A stretch of DNA of 64,000 nucleotides from assembly GCF_011043625.1 (NCBI RefSeq), contig NZ_JAAKGT010000002.1:434001-498000 (forward strand). Reading direction: 5' to 3'. The DNA is from Caulobacter sp. 602-2. Lineage in GTDB: Bacteria; Pseudomonadota; Alphaproteobacteria; Caulobacterales; Caulobacteraceae. Within the stretch, counting starts at the first letter, position 1. The number at the start of each line of letters is the position of its first letter. A program made the position numbers and the translations under genes. Shown here one piece after another: positions 16,658-25,630 of the stretch. A model generated the notes under the pieces. The model ran no database searches and was not told the origin of the DNA. It was given only the letters and a program-made list of their open reading frames with translations.

Positions 16658-17734
16658 CTAGTCGCGATCGCCCCGTGCGCGGCGCCAGCGGGCCAGCATT
16701 TCCTCGCGCCGGCCCTGGTCGAAGTTGGCCAGCAGGGCCGGTCCCACCCGGATCGGACGGCCGCCCGGCGGCGGGCGCGCGCCCAGCCCCTCGCGGATCG
16801 GCGTCAGCCGCGCCTGCGCCAGGCGCCGCTGCCCCTCCTCCGACATCAGGTAGTCGAGGAACAGGCGCGCGGCCTTGGGATGGGGCGCCGAACGGGTGAT
16901 GAACGCCACCCGCGCGATCGACAGGTAGTAGTCGTCGGGCACGACGTAGCCGATATCCGGCCCCTGCCCGCGCGCCCACCAGTCGGCGTAGGAGCGGTTC
17001 ATGTCATAGGCCAAGAGATGCTGGCCGGCCGTGACGCTGGCCAGGATCGGCGCGCCGGGCACGTAGAGCCCGGGATCCGAGCCCGCCAAGGCGTCGTACA
17101 GCGCCCAGGCGTCCGGATAGACCACCGTGTCGCTCGACAGGTAGAGGAAGCCCACCCCGCTCTTTTCCGGATCGTACATGGCGATCCGGCCGCGCCAGCG
17201 GGCGGGGTCGTCGCGCAGGGCCGCCAGCAGCGCCGCGTGGCTGCGCGGCACGTCCTCTTCTTTCAGCAGACGCTTGTTGTAGGCGAAGACGATCGGCTCG
17301 GCGGTGACGCCGAACCCCTGGTCGCGCCACACCGCCCAGGCCGGCAGGTGGCGGGCCTCGGGGCTGCGGTAGGTCTGGGCGTAGCCGTCGTTGATCAGCT
17401 TGACCTGGATGTCCATCGACGAGCTCCAGGCCACGTCGGCCACCGGCGCGCCGCCGTCGGTCTCGGCCATCACCCGCGCCTGCAATGGCCGGGCGGCGAT
17501 CTCGACCATGGTCAGCTTGATCTTCGGAAAGCGCTTGCGGAACCCCTCGGCCACCGGGCCGTAGACGCCGGTGTTGACGTAGACGACGACCTCGCCCTCG
17601 CGCTGGGCGCCCATGACGTCCCAGGCGCTGGTCGCCTGGCCCTCGACGCGCGGCGCGCACGCCCCCGCCAGACCGGCGAGCCCCGCCGCGCCGATCAGGC
17701 CCAGCGCCCGGCGTCTCTTGACCTCGACTGTCAA
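16658..17734 (-). CDS. Extracellular solute-binding lipoprotein (family 1, iron/organophosphate type)
   Basis: About 358 residues. The N-terminus has basic residues, a hydrophobic stretch and a lipobox ending in cysteine (LAGLAGACAPR), so it should be a lipoprotein. The mature part is a periplasmic binding fold of the FbpA/SBP family (EGEVVVYVNTGVYGPVAEGF, VADVAWSSSMDIQVKLI, ARLFLDYLMSEEGQRRLAQ). TTG at 17734 is the probable start. No permease or ATPase gene lies nearby; instead a TctD/TctE-like two-component system starts 54 bp away in the opposite direction. This arrangement resembles sensing trios in which a binding protein serves a histidine kinase (for example HptA with HptRS). The ligand is unknown. 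Confidence 0.85.
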   Translation of the reverse strand: MTVEVKRRRALGLIGAAGLAGLAGACAPRVEGQATSAWDVMGAQREGEVVVYVNTGVYGPVAEGFRKRFPKIKLTMVEIAARPLQARVMAETDGGAPVADVAWSSSMDIQVKLINDGYAQTYRSPEARHLPAWAVWRDQGFGVTAEPIVFAYNKRLLKEEDVPRSHAALLAALRDDPARWRGRIAMYDPEKSGVGFLYLSSDTVVYPDAWALYDALAGSDPGLYVPGAPILASVTAGQHLLAYDMNRSYADWWARGQGPDIGYVVPDDYYLSIARVAFITRSAPHPKAARLFLDYLMSEEGQRRLAQARLTPIREGLGARPPPGGRPIRVGPALLANFDQGRREEMLARWRRARGDRD

Positions 17735-17788
17735 TCGGCGTCGGATGGCCGGCGCTCCCCTTGCTTTCGTCGTGACGCTACATCCCCG

Positions 17789-18451
17789 ATGAAGATACTG
17801 GTTGTCGAGGATGATCCGCCTCTCCGCCGTTCGCTGACCGCCACCCTCGAGAGCGAAGGCCACGAGGCCGTCTGCGCCGAGACCGGCGAGGCCGCCCTCG
17901 CCCTGGCCTTGCCCGGCGACTTCGACGCCATGATCCTCGACATCGGCCTGCCCGACATCGACGGCTTCGAGATCCTGTCGCGCCTGCGCCGCGAGGGCTT
18001 TTCCACGCCGATCGTCGTGCTGACCGCGCGCGACGCCGTGCAGGACCGCATCGCCGGCCTCGACATGGGCGCCGACGACTATGTGCTCAAACCCTTCGAC
18101 CCGTTCGAGCTGGTGGCCCGGGTGCGCGCCGTGGTCCGCCGCAAGAGCGGCTACGCCGCCCGCATCGTCACCCTGGGCACGCTGACCTGCGACTGGGAGG
18201 CCGGCGCGGCCTGGGTCGGCCAGCGGCGGCTGGACCTGCGCCCCCGCGAGTGGGCCGCGCTCAAGGCCCTGGCCATGCGCCCCGGACGGGTGGTCGACCG
18301 CGGCCAGCTGGCCGCCGAGGTGTTCCCCGACGAGCAGCCGGCCTCGCCCAACGCGCTGGAGGTGCATGTCGGCCGGCTGCGCCGCAAGCTGCAGCCCGAC
18401 GGACCGCAGCTGCAGACCCTGCGCGGCGCCGGCTACCGGCTGGATCCGTGA
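17789..18451 (+). CDS. OmpR/TctD-family response regulator
   Basis: 220 residues: receiver domain with acidic pair EDD at 7-9, phosphoacceptor D51 (MILDIGLPD), T in VVLTARD and K in VLKPFDPFE, then a winged-helix DNA-binding domain (LRPREWAALKALAMRPGRVV, VHVGRLRRKL, TLRGAGYRL). Closest in style to TctD/QseB. The kinase gene follows with a 4-base GTGA overlap, giving translational coupling. It is divergent from the solute-binding lipoprotein gene, which may be its target. Confidence 0.95.
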   Translation: MKILVVEDDPPLRRSLTATLESEGHEAVCAETGEAALALALPGDFDAMILDIGLPDIDGFEILSRLRREGFSTPIVVLTARDAVQDRIAGLDMGADDYVLKPFDPFELVARVRAVVRRKSGYAARIVTLGTLTCDWEAGAAWVGQRRLDLRPREWAALKALAMRPGRVVDRGQLAAEVFPDEQPASPNALEVHVGRLRRKLQPDGPQLQTLRGAGYRLDP

Positions 18452-19812
18452 GGCGCCGCCGCCCGCCCAGCCTCGTCGCCCGCCTGCTGATCGCCCAGGT
18501 GGCGCCGCTGGCCCTGCTGGGCGCGGCGCTGGCCCTGGCCGGCGCCCTGGCCGCCCACCAGGTGGTGGAAAAGACCTCCGACCGGCTGCTGGCCGGCTCG
18601 GTGGCCTCGATCGTCGCCCAGATCGGCGCCGAGGACGGCCGCGCCAAGGTCGCCCTGCCGCCCTGGTCGCTGGGCCTGCTCGACAGCCCCGAGCGCGACG
18701 CGGTGTTCTACGCCGTGCGGCAGGGCCCGCGCCTGGTGACCGGCTATGACGACCTGCCCCACCCGCCGGCCCCGCCGCCCAACGAGACCGACTTCGCCTA
18801 TGCCCAGATGCGCGGCTATCCCGTGCGCATAGCCCAGGCCACGGTGATGGTGCCGGGCGTGGCCGAGCCCGTCGTGGTCGCCGTCGCCCAGAGCCTGGAC
18901 TCCCGCCGCGCCAGCGTGCGCGAGCTGCAGTTCAACTTCATCATCCTGCCGTTGCTGCTGGTGCTGGTCGCCGCGGCCCTGGTGATCCCGGCCGTGACCT
19001 GGGGCCTGGCCCCCTTGCGCAGCCTGACCGCCGACCTGACCCGCCGCGCCCAGTCCTCGCGGCCCGACTTCGCGCCGGTGCGCGACCTGGACGCCCCGGC
19101 CGAACTGTCGCCGGTGGTGGCGGCCTTCAACCACCTGATGCCCAGCCTGGAGCGCTTCACCAAGGCGCTGGAGCGGTTCTCGGCCGACGCCTCGCACCAG
19201 CTGCGCACGCCGCTGTCGGTGATCATCGCCAACCTGGCCCTGGTCGAGCGCTCGATCGAGACCGAGCCGCAGAAATCGCTGCTGAAGGACTCGATGGCGG
19301 CGGCGGCCAACCTGCGCCAGGTGCTCAGCCAGCTCCTGGCCCTGGCCCGCTCGGAGGCGGCCGCCGTCGAGGGGCAGAGCGACCTGCGGCTGCTGGTCGA
19401 GACGATCGCCGCCGAGGTGGCGCGAGACTATCCGGACGTGATCTTCCGCCGCCGTCTGCCCGAGACGGCCACCGCCGCCGGCAATGCGGTGCTGGTCGGC
19501 GAACTGCTGCGCAATCTGGTGTTCAACGCCTGCGCCTATGGGCGGGGCGCGGTGTCGCTGGTGGTCGCCGCCGAGAACGCGGGGCTCAGGCTGACGCTGT
19601 GGGACCACGGCCCCGGGGTCGAGCCCCAGGAGATCGGCGCCATCTTCAGCCCGTTCTTCCGGGGCAAGAGCAAGGCGGCGACCAACGGCGCCGGGCTTGG
19701 TCTGGCGATCGTGCGCTCGATCGCCCAACGGCTCGATATCGGCCTGGCCGCGCGCACGCGCTCGCCACGGCCCGGCCTTGTGGTGGAACTGAGGTTCGCC
19801 GCCGCCGACTAG
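18448..19812 (+). CDS. TctE-like sensor histidine kinase
   Basis: 454 residues from the GTG that overlaps the regulator's stop. Transmembrane segment 1 lies at about 13-40 and segment 2 at about 168-190 (FIILPLLLVLVAAALVIPAV), enclosing a periplasmic TctE-type sensor region. It is followed by a HAMP-like linker, an H-box with His near 249 (SADASHQLRTPLSVI), N-box (LVFNACAYG near 360) and G-boxes (WDHGPGVEP; GAGLGLAIVRSIAQ). TctE-type kinases typically sense carboxylates. The divergent solute-binding lipoprotein may present the ligand. The stop shares the CTAG tetranucleotide with the stop of the convergent cellulose-operon gene. Confidence 0.93.
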   Translation: MRRRRPPSLVARLLIAQVAPLALLGAALALAGALAAHQVVEKTSDRLLAGSVASIVAQIGAEDGRAKVALPPWSLGLLDSPERDAVFYAVRQGPRLVTGYDDLPHPPAPPPNETDFAYAQMRGYPVRIAQATVMVPGVAEPVVVAVAQSLDSRRASVRELQFNFIILPLLLVLVAAALVIPAVTWGLAPLRSLTADLTRRAQSSRPDFAPVRDLDAPAELSPVVAAFNHLMPSLERFTKALERFSADASHQLRTPLSVIIANLALVERSIETEPQKSLLKDSMAAAANLRQVLSQLLALARSEAAAVEGQSDLRLLVETIAAEVARDYPDVIFRRRLPETATAAGNAVLVGELLRNLVFNACAYGRGAVSLVVAAENAGLRLTLWDHGPGVEPQEIGAIFSPFFRGKSKAATNGAGLGLAIVRSIAQRLDIGLAARTRSPRPGLVVELRFAAAD

Positions 19813-20132
19813 GCGGTGGCGATCATGCGGCGGAAGATGTCGTCCAGGCGCGCGCCGGCCGGCTTGGCGGCGACGGGGGCGGCCGGGACGGGCGCCGGCT
19901 CGGGCTCGCAATAGGCCTTGAGGAAGCCGGACTCGACGGTCACCGCGTCCTCGTTGGCGGCCGGGGGGCAGCCGAAGACGTTGCGCAGGGCCAGGGCCAT
20001 CGCCTCGCCTTCGCTGAGGGCGGCCTGGGCCTCGACCACCGGGGCTGCGTCGTCGAAGACCTGCTCGAACACCTGGTAGGGCAGGTTCGCCTGGTTGATC
20101 ATCGAGAAGAGACGGTTGACATCACCAGCCAT
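19809..20132 (-). CDS. Small last gene of the cellulose operon (possible BcsR/BcsP-like)
   Basis: A 107-residue acidic protein: N-terminal DVNRLFSMINQANLPYQVFE, a middle FGCPP segment, a Pro/Ala-rich linker and a terminal LDDIFRRMI motif. It starts 33 bases after bcsZ with GGTGGAGCC before ATG 20132. The D-x-x-L...LP-x-x-Y-x-x-F pattern is reminiscent of BcsR, and the LxxIFRR tail of small BcsP-like proteins, but similarity is too weak to name it. By position it is probably an accessory cytoplasmic factor of the cellulose synthase. Its stop overlaps that of the convergent kinase gene by four bases. Confidence 0.7.
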   Translation of the reverse strand: MAGDVNRLFSMINQANLPYQVFEQVFDDAAPVVEAQAALSEGEAMALALRNVFGCPPAANEDAVTVESGFLKAYCEPEPAPVPAAPVAAKPAGARLDDIFRRMIATA

Positions 20133-20164
20133 GGCTCGGCTCCACCGCTTCCAGCGGCACGGGG

Positions 20165-21178
20165 TTAAGGTCGTTTGCCTCCCTTCTCCCGACCCGCCAT
20201 TTCGGCGAGCAGGACAAGGGCCGAAGAGTAGTACGTGCGATCCTGCGACGCTCCCCGCAGCGCCTGGATCGACGGGTCGTTCAGCGCCAGGGCGGCGATG
20301 GCGACACCCCCGCCAGATAGCGGAAAGTCGGCTTCATGACCGTCGGACATATTGACCCATGCCGGTGGCGCTTTTTGGGCTTGAATCTTTCCGCGCCAAT
20401 ACGCGGCGGTCTCGCGCGCCAGCGAATCTTCTCCCCCCCAGGCCAGATACAGGGGCACGCGAATGGCGTCGAAACCGAATAATGGAGGTTTTTCAGGCGC
20501 TAAGGCCAAGCCACCGTCAGCCCGCACCAGAAGCCAGTCGGGAGGCAGTTTCTGAGCGCCGAACCGCCCCTCCCGAGCCAGTTTCACCCCATCGGCGACC
20601 AGGGTGCGCCAAGGCGCCGCAGGGCCATCCTCGGCGGCGAAATCCTTCAGCGCCGGCAGCACGAAATAGGACGGGTTGACGACCACGCCCGCCGGGCTGC
20701 GGAAGCCTTCCAGGCCCGGCAGCAGCACGGTTCGGCCGCCCACCTCGACCACCAGCCGCTCGGCCACCGCCTCGCGCATGACCCTGGAGGCGGCCAGGTA
20801 TTCCTCGCTCTTCCACCGCCGCCCGGCCCGCAACAGCGCCCAGGCCGCCAGGATGTCGCCGTCCGAGGCGTTGTTCTCGTCGGCGACGGCGGGCGTCGCA
20901 CGAGGATCGTAGCGCCAGGCCAGCAGCGGCGCGTTCTTGCGGACGAGATTGGCGCGGGTCCAGCCCCAGGCCTTGTCGAAGACCTCGCGGTCGCCGTGCC
21001 CCTCGGCCAGCAGCATGGTCCAGCCCTGGCTCTCGCTGTGGCTGACGCCGCCGTTCTCGGGATCGATGGTGCGGCCGTCGGGCTGCACATAGGCCGTCTT
21101 GAACTGCGCCCAGCCGTCCGGCGGCCGCGCGCAGGCCCCCGAACCGCCGCCCGCCGCGACCAGCGCCACGATCAGCAG
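20165..21178 (-). CDS. bcsZ: BcsZ endo-1,4-beta-glucanase (GH8)
   Basis: About 337 residues. Glycoside hydrolase family 8 signatures: HSESQGWTMLLA near the N-terminus contains the general acid Glu, with ENNASDGDILAAWALL and GFDAIRVPLYLAWGG (Asp) further on. A hydrophobic leader ending GSGAC suggests a lipoprotein-type signal. The start is uncertain: no ATG suits, and CTG 21178/21175 or GTG 21169 next to the bcsD stop are the candidates, implying translational coupling. BcsZ trims the nascent cellulose chain in the periplasm. Fourth gene of the bcs operon. Confidence 0.88.
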   Translation of the reverse strand: MLIVALVAAGGGSGACARPPDGWAQFKTAYVQPDGRTIDPENGGVSHSESQGWTMLLAEGHGDREVFDKAWGWTRANLVRKNAPLLAWRYDPRATPAVADENNASDGDILAAWALLRAGRRWKSEEYLAASRVMREAVAERLVVEVGGRTVLLPGLEGFRSPAGVVVNPSYFVLPALKDFAAEDGPAAPWRTLVADGVKLAREGRFGAQKLPPDWLLVRADGGLALAPEKPPLFGFDAIRVPLYLAWGGEDSLARETAAYWRGKIQAQKAPPAWVNMSDGHEADFPLSGGGVAIAALALNDPSIQALRGASQDRTYYSSALVLLAEMAGREKGGKRP

Positions 21179-21179
21179 C

Positions 21180-21653
21180 CTAGACCCGGTGCTCGAACAC
21201 CAGCGGCGAAGCCAGGGGATCACGGCAGGTGGTGACCCCGCCAGGGCTTCCCTGCGCCGCCAGCCAGGCGCCGTAAGCGCCCGCCAGAAGCTCGGCCATG
21301 AGCGGAGGCCAGGCGCGCTTGTCGTCGTCTTCGAGAACATTCGGACAGGCCCCATGGGTGATGAGGATGTGGTCTTCGGCCACGGCGAGCTGCACCCAGC
21401 CCCAGTCCATGGCGTCGAGGATCTCGTTCAGCCGCCCCTCCAGCTCGTCCAGCGTCTCGAGCTTGGGCAGGGCGTGGCGGCGGGCCATCCGCTCGCCCGT
21501 GGCGCACAGGAAGCGCTTGACCGCGCCCTGGTCGCCGACTGCCGCCAGCTCGTCGGCCAGCGACGCCAGGAACGGCGCCCACTGGCCGCTGACCCGCCGC
21601 CGGCGCAGGTAGCCGAGGTCCTTGGACCGAGGATCGAACTCGCTGGCGCTCAT
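21180..21653 (-). CDS. bcsD: BcsD cellulose synthase subunit D
   Basis: 157 residues, the usual length for BcsD (AxCeSD), the periplasmic octameric subunit that helps bundle glucan chains. Supporting stretches: YLRRRRVSGQWAPFLASLAD, LNEILDAMDWGWVQL and ILITHGACPNVLEDD. ATG 21653 overlaps the bcsC stop (ATGA). BcsD marks type I, Komagataeibacter-like bcs operons associated with ordered cellulose. Confidence 0.85.
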   Translation of the reverse strand: MSASEFDPRSKDLGYLRRRRVSGQWAPFLASLADELAAVGDQGAVKRFLCATGERMARRHALPKLETLDELEGRLNEILDAMDWGWVQLAVAEDHILITHGACPNVLEDDDKRAWPPLMAELLAGAYGAWLAAQGSPGGVTTCRDPLASPLVFEHRV

Positions 21654-24600
21654 CGGCCGCCGTCTCCGCCGAGGATCTGCTTCACGCCCACGCTGACCGC
21701 GGTCTCGTTGTAGACGCCGAAGGTGTTGAAGTTGACCGCGCCGCCGATGCTGGCGCCGGGCCGGAACTGGTAGTCGGCCGACAGCCCGCCCGAGATCCCG
21801 AAGCCGCTGGCGCTCTGGGCCAGGTAGCGCGGGAAGACGTCGGCGTCGGCCTGGGCCAGCGTGGTCAGCTCGCCCTGCAGCGCCGGGTCCATCGGGAAAT
21901 AGGCCGCGCCGGCCTGGTTGTAGGTCTGGTAGCCGGGCGCGATGGCGCCCTTGAACTTCCACGGCCCCTGCCTGGCCGTCACGCTGATCGGCGCGGTCAG
22001 GCTGGTGAAGGTCTTGGGGCTGAAATAGCCGCCATGACCCAGGCTGAAGAAGTTCTGGTTGTTGTCGAAGCCCTGCTGGTTGAGGTTGAAGCCGACCTGC
22101 ACCTCGGTTTCGCCGCGGCGATAGGGCCGGATGTAGCCGCCCAGATTGACCTGGTAGCCGTCGTTGTCGGCGACGTGCTCGCCGTCATAGTGGCTGTAGC
22201 TGGCGTCGCCATAGAGGCCCGAATAGCCGTCGTCGTAGGACAGGCTGACCCCGCCGCCGGTGCGCATCACCTTGCCCCAGCGCTGGCCGGTGACCGGGTC
22301 GCGGGCGCCGGCATAGGCCACCACGCTGTCGGTGACCGGGCGACGCTCGATCCAGGCCTTGCCCTGGCCATTGGAGCCCAGGCGCGGCGAGAAGGTCACG
22401 CCGCCGGCGACGTCGACGTCGCCAAAGCCGATCGGGGTCGTGCCGATGTCGGCCTTCAGCGGTCCAGCTTCCATGGCTAGATTCACCGCCGCGCCCGAGG
22501 CGCTCTGCGGCGAGGCGGCGCGATAGACCGGCGCGAACTCGCCGACGATGGCGCGGGCGTTGACGATCTGGTTGCCGCCGTAGCGCTGCTCGGCCGAGCT
22601 CGAGGGCGTGCCGCCGTCGATGCTGACCGGCGAGACCGAGGCGGTGAACCGCACTTCGCCCAGGTTGGCGGATGCCGAGGCGGTGGCCGACAGCTCGTGC
22701 AGCCGGCCAAGGCCCGCCTCGCCCGAGCGGGTGCGGATCTGGGCCGAGCCGGCGACCTGCGCGGCGGTGCGGGCGGTGATCTCGGCGATCTGGCGATCGA
22801 TGTCGCCGACCACCGGATCGCGAGCGGCCGGAGCGACGAAGGGATTGCCCGGCGCGGGCGCGACGGTGCTGGCCGGACGCGGCGAGGCCGCTTCGCCCGC
22901 GCGGCCGTTGCGGCCGGTGAACGGGAAGGCCAGGCCCGCGAAGTTGCGCTCGCCGTTGGTCGAATAGGTGGGCGCGGACGCCGGCGCCGCCGGGGTCAGC
23001 ACGCCCGCCAGCTGGTCGCCGCCCGAGGCCACGTCGACGCCCATCAGCGGCGCGGCGGCGGCCGAGCCCATCAGGTCGTAGCGGCTGGCCGCCACGGGCA
23101 GCACCGGCGAGACGCGGGCCGGGACGCCGCCGCTGGTGAAGGGATTGGGGCCCAGCCCCCCGCCCGGCGTCGCATTGGAGCCGCCCGGCGCCAGCACCGC
23201 GTCGAGGCCCGAGCCGAAGGTCGGCCGACGTTCGCGCAGCAGCTTTGCAGTGCGCAGGGCCTCCAGAGCGCCGCGCTCGTTGCCGGCCTGCCGCTCCACC
23301 CTGGCCGAGGCCAGATAGAGGTCGGCGTCGCGCGGCGAGGCGGCGATGGCCTGGGCCAGGGTGCGGCGGGCGCCGGCCAGGTCTCCCCGGCCGGCCGAGG
23401 CGTCGGCCAGGCCGATCAGGGCCTCCTTGTCGCCCGGCTTGGCCCGCAGCAGCGCGCCATAGGCCTGGGCGGCCTCGTCGTACATCCGGCCGTCGACATA
23501 GACGCGGCCCAGCGGGGCGAGCAGGCGGGTGTTCTTGGGGGCCACGGCGAAGGCGGCCGACAGCACGTCGAAGGCGCTGGCCAGGTCGCCGGACGCGCGC
23601 AGGCGGTCGGCCCGCTCGGCGCCCAGGGTGGCGGTCAGGTCGGCGACGGCGCGGGAGCCCTCGGGCGAGTTTCCGGCGCGGGTGGCGGCCTGGCGGATGA
23701 TGGCGGCGGCCTCGGCGTCGCGGCCGGCCTTGGCCAGCACCGCGACCATGCCGTCATAGCTGGCCGGCGTCTCGGTGACGCCCTCGACCAGGGTGCGCTG
23801 GGCGATCGAGAGCGCGGTCTGGCGGTCGCCGAGGTCGTAGAGCGCCGAGGCCAGCCGGCCCTCGGCGTCGACCGACAGGCCCGGACGGGCCGCGAGCGCC
23901 CGCAGCGTGGCGACGCCCCCGCCCTCGCGCGCCTGGTCGATGGCCGCGTCGATCTCCAGCCGGCCGCGCAGGGCCGTCATCTCCGGCGTCATCCGCCCGA
24001 CCGGCGCGCGGTTCAGCTGAGCCAAGGCCTCGGCGGGCCGTCCCTGCTGGTCGGCGAAGACGGCCGAGGCGTGGATCTGCTCCAGCGAGGTTCCGGTCGC
24101 GACCTGGGACATCAGCCCCTCGGCGGCCTGGGCCTCGCCCTGTCCGGCCAGGAAGCGGGCGAAGTCGAGCCGCACCCAGGGGTCGCTCGGCGCTGAGGCC
24201 AGGGCGCTCTCGAAGGCGGCGTTGGCGCCCGACAGGTCGCCGTTGGCCCACAGCTGGTTGGCGCGCTCGTGGTCGATGCGGCCGCGCAGCACGTTCTGGC
24301 CGCTGGCGTCGGGGGCCAGGGCCGGCGAAGCGGCGGCGACGGTCTCGGCCTCGGCGGTGCGGCCCTGGTCGAGCAGCACCTGGACCAGCCCCTGCTGGGC
24401 CTCGGCCTGGGTCGGGGCGGCGGCCAGGATCTGGCGATAGACGCTCTCGGCGTCAGCGGCCTTGCCCTGCCGGCGCAGCGACTCGGCCAAGAGGTTCGAG
24501 GCCAGCAGGCGGTCGGGATAGGTCTGGGCGGTCAGCGGCCGCAAGGTCTGCTCGGCCTTGGCGGCCTGGCCCTGGTCGAGCGCCGCCTGGGCGGTCTGCA

Positions 24601-25630
24601 GGCCGGAATAGAAGCGGGCGCTGGTCAGGGCCTCCTTCCAGCGGCCGGCGCTGGCGGGGCTGGCGCGGCCGGCCCGGGTCAAAAGGTCGGCGGCCTCGGT
24701 GAACTGCTGGGCCTGCAGGCGCACCAGGCCAAGCCCGCCCAGGGCGTCGGCGTCGCCCGACCGGCGCGCCAGGGCCGCCTGGAAGCGGCGCTCGGCCTCG
24801 GCGGCGTCGCCGGCCTGCAGGGCCTGGAAGCCCTTGGCCCGGTCGCCGGCCGACGGATCGACGGGGGCTGCGGCGCTGGCCTTGGGCGCGGTCCTGGCGG
24901 CGGCCAGCTTGCGCGAGATCTCCGCATCGTTGGGACGGGCCGCCAGGTAGTCGCCGAACAGGTCGGCGTTGCGCGGGCTGTCGTCCATCCAGGTCAGGGC
25001 CTGGCGCCAGGCGCTGGCGGCCTTGCCCGACACCGCGCCGCCGCCGCCCGCCAGGCGGGCCAGCAGGGCCACGCCCTCGCGGCGGCTGCCTTCGCGATAG
25101 GTCAGGGCCTGGCCCAGGGCCAGCTGCACGTTCTGGTCGCCGGGCTTGCGGGCGGCCAGGGCGCGCAGGCCCGCCTGGGCCTGGGTCGCGCCGCCGGGGG
25201 CGCCGGCCAGGGTCTGGTAGTATTCGAGCGCCACCGCGTCGGGCGGGGTCGCGCCGCCGAACGCCTGACGATAGGTGGCCGCCGCCGCGGCGCTGTCGCC
25301 CTTCTGGGCCAGGGCCCGGGCCCGGGCCAGGTCGCCGCCGCCGGCCGCCGCCGGGGCGCTGGCGCCCGGACGCTGCGGGGCGTCCAGCGCCGCCAGGCCG
25401 CGCTTGGCCGCGGCGTTGCCGGGATCGGCGGCCAGGGCGCGCTTGTAGGCGTCGGCGGCCAGGTCCTTGCGGCCCTTCTGGCTCCAGAAGTCGCCCTGGC
25501 GCACCAGGGCCGACACCGCCGCCCCGCCGGACGCCCCGCCCGTCTGGGCCTCAGCCACGCTCGCCGTCCCGCCCGCCATCAGGATGGCGGCCAGGGCGGC
25601 CTCTACGGACATGCGACGCAGGGTCTTCAC
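21650..25630 (-). CDS. bcsC: BcsC cellulose export outer-membrane protein
   Basis: 1326 residues from GTG 25630, which overlaps the bcsAB stop (GTGA). A signal peptide (AALAAILMAGGTASVAEA) is followed by many TPR repeats (residues about 35-900; for example ALAADPGNAAAKRGLAALDA, GDADALGGLGLVRLQAQ) and a C-terminal BCSC_C beta-barrel (about 1000-1326; SYDDGYSGLYGDASYSHYDG, GAVNFNTFGVYNETAVSVG). The TPR region spans the periplasm and the barrel forms the cellulose exit pore. Length fits full BcsC (about 1150-1330). Confidence 0.95.
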   Translation of the reverse strand: MKTLRRMSVEAALAAILMAGGTASVAEAQTGGASGGAAVSALVRQGDFWSQKGRKDLAADAYKRALAADPGNAAAKRGLAALDAPQRPGASAPAAAGGGDLARARALAQKGDSAAAAATYRQAFGGATPPDAVALEYYQTLAGAPGGATQAQAGLRALAARKPGDQNVQLALGQALTYREGSRREGVALLARLAGGGGAVSGKAASAWRQALTWMDDSPRNADLFGDYLAARPNDAEISRKLAAARTAPKASAAAPVDPSAGDRAKGFQALQAGDAAEAERRFQAALARRSGDADALGGLGLVRLQAQQFTEAADLLTRAGRASPASAGRWKEALTSARFYSGLQTAQAALDQGQAAKAEQTLRPLTAQTYPDRLLASNLLAESLRRQGKAADAESVYRQILAAAPTQAEAQQGLVQVLLDQGRTAEAETVAAASPALAPDASGQNVLRGRIDHERANQLWANGDLSGANAAFESALASAPSDPWVRLDFARFLAGQGEAQAAEGLMSQVATGTSLEQIHASAVFADQQGRPAEALAQLNRAPVGRMTPEMTALRGRLEIDAAIDQAREGGGVATLRALAARPGLSVDAEGRLASALYDLGDRQTALSIAQRTLVEGVTETPASYDGMVAVLAKAGRDAEAAAIIRQAATRAGNSPEGSRAVADLTATLGAERADRLRASGDLASAFDVLSAAFAVAPKNTRLLAPLGRVYVDGRMYDEAAQAYGALLRAKPGDKEALIGLADASAGRGDLAGARRTLAQAIAASPRDADLYLASARVERQAGNERGALEALRTAKLLRERRPTFGSGLDAVLAPGGSNATPGGGLGPNPFTSGGVPARVSPVLPVAASRYDLMGSAAAAPLMGVDVASGGDQLAGVLTPAAPASAPTYSTNGERNFAGLAFPFTGRNGRAGEAASPRPASTVAPAPGNPFVAPAARDPVVGDIDRQIAEITARTAAQVAGSAQIRTRSGEAGLGRLHELSATASASANLGEVRFTASVSPVSIDGGTPSSSAEQRYGGNQIVNARAIVGEFAPVYRAASPQSASGAAVNLAMEAGPLKADIGTTPIGFGDVDVAGGVTFSPRLGSNGQGKAWIERRPVTDSVVAYAGARDPVTGQRWGKVMRTGGGVSLSYDDGYSGLYGDASYSHYDGEHVADNDGYQVNLGGYIRPYRRGETEVQVGFNLNQQGFDNNQNFFSLGHGGYFSPKTFTSLTAPISVTARQGPWKFKGAIAPGYQTYNQAGAAYFPMDPALQGELTTLAQADADVFPRYLAQSASGFGISGGLSADYQFRPGASIGGAVNFNTFGVYNETAVSVGVKQILGGDGGR

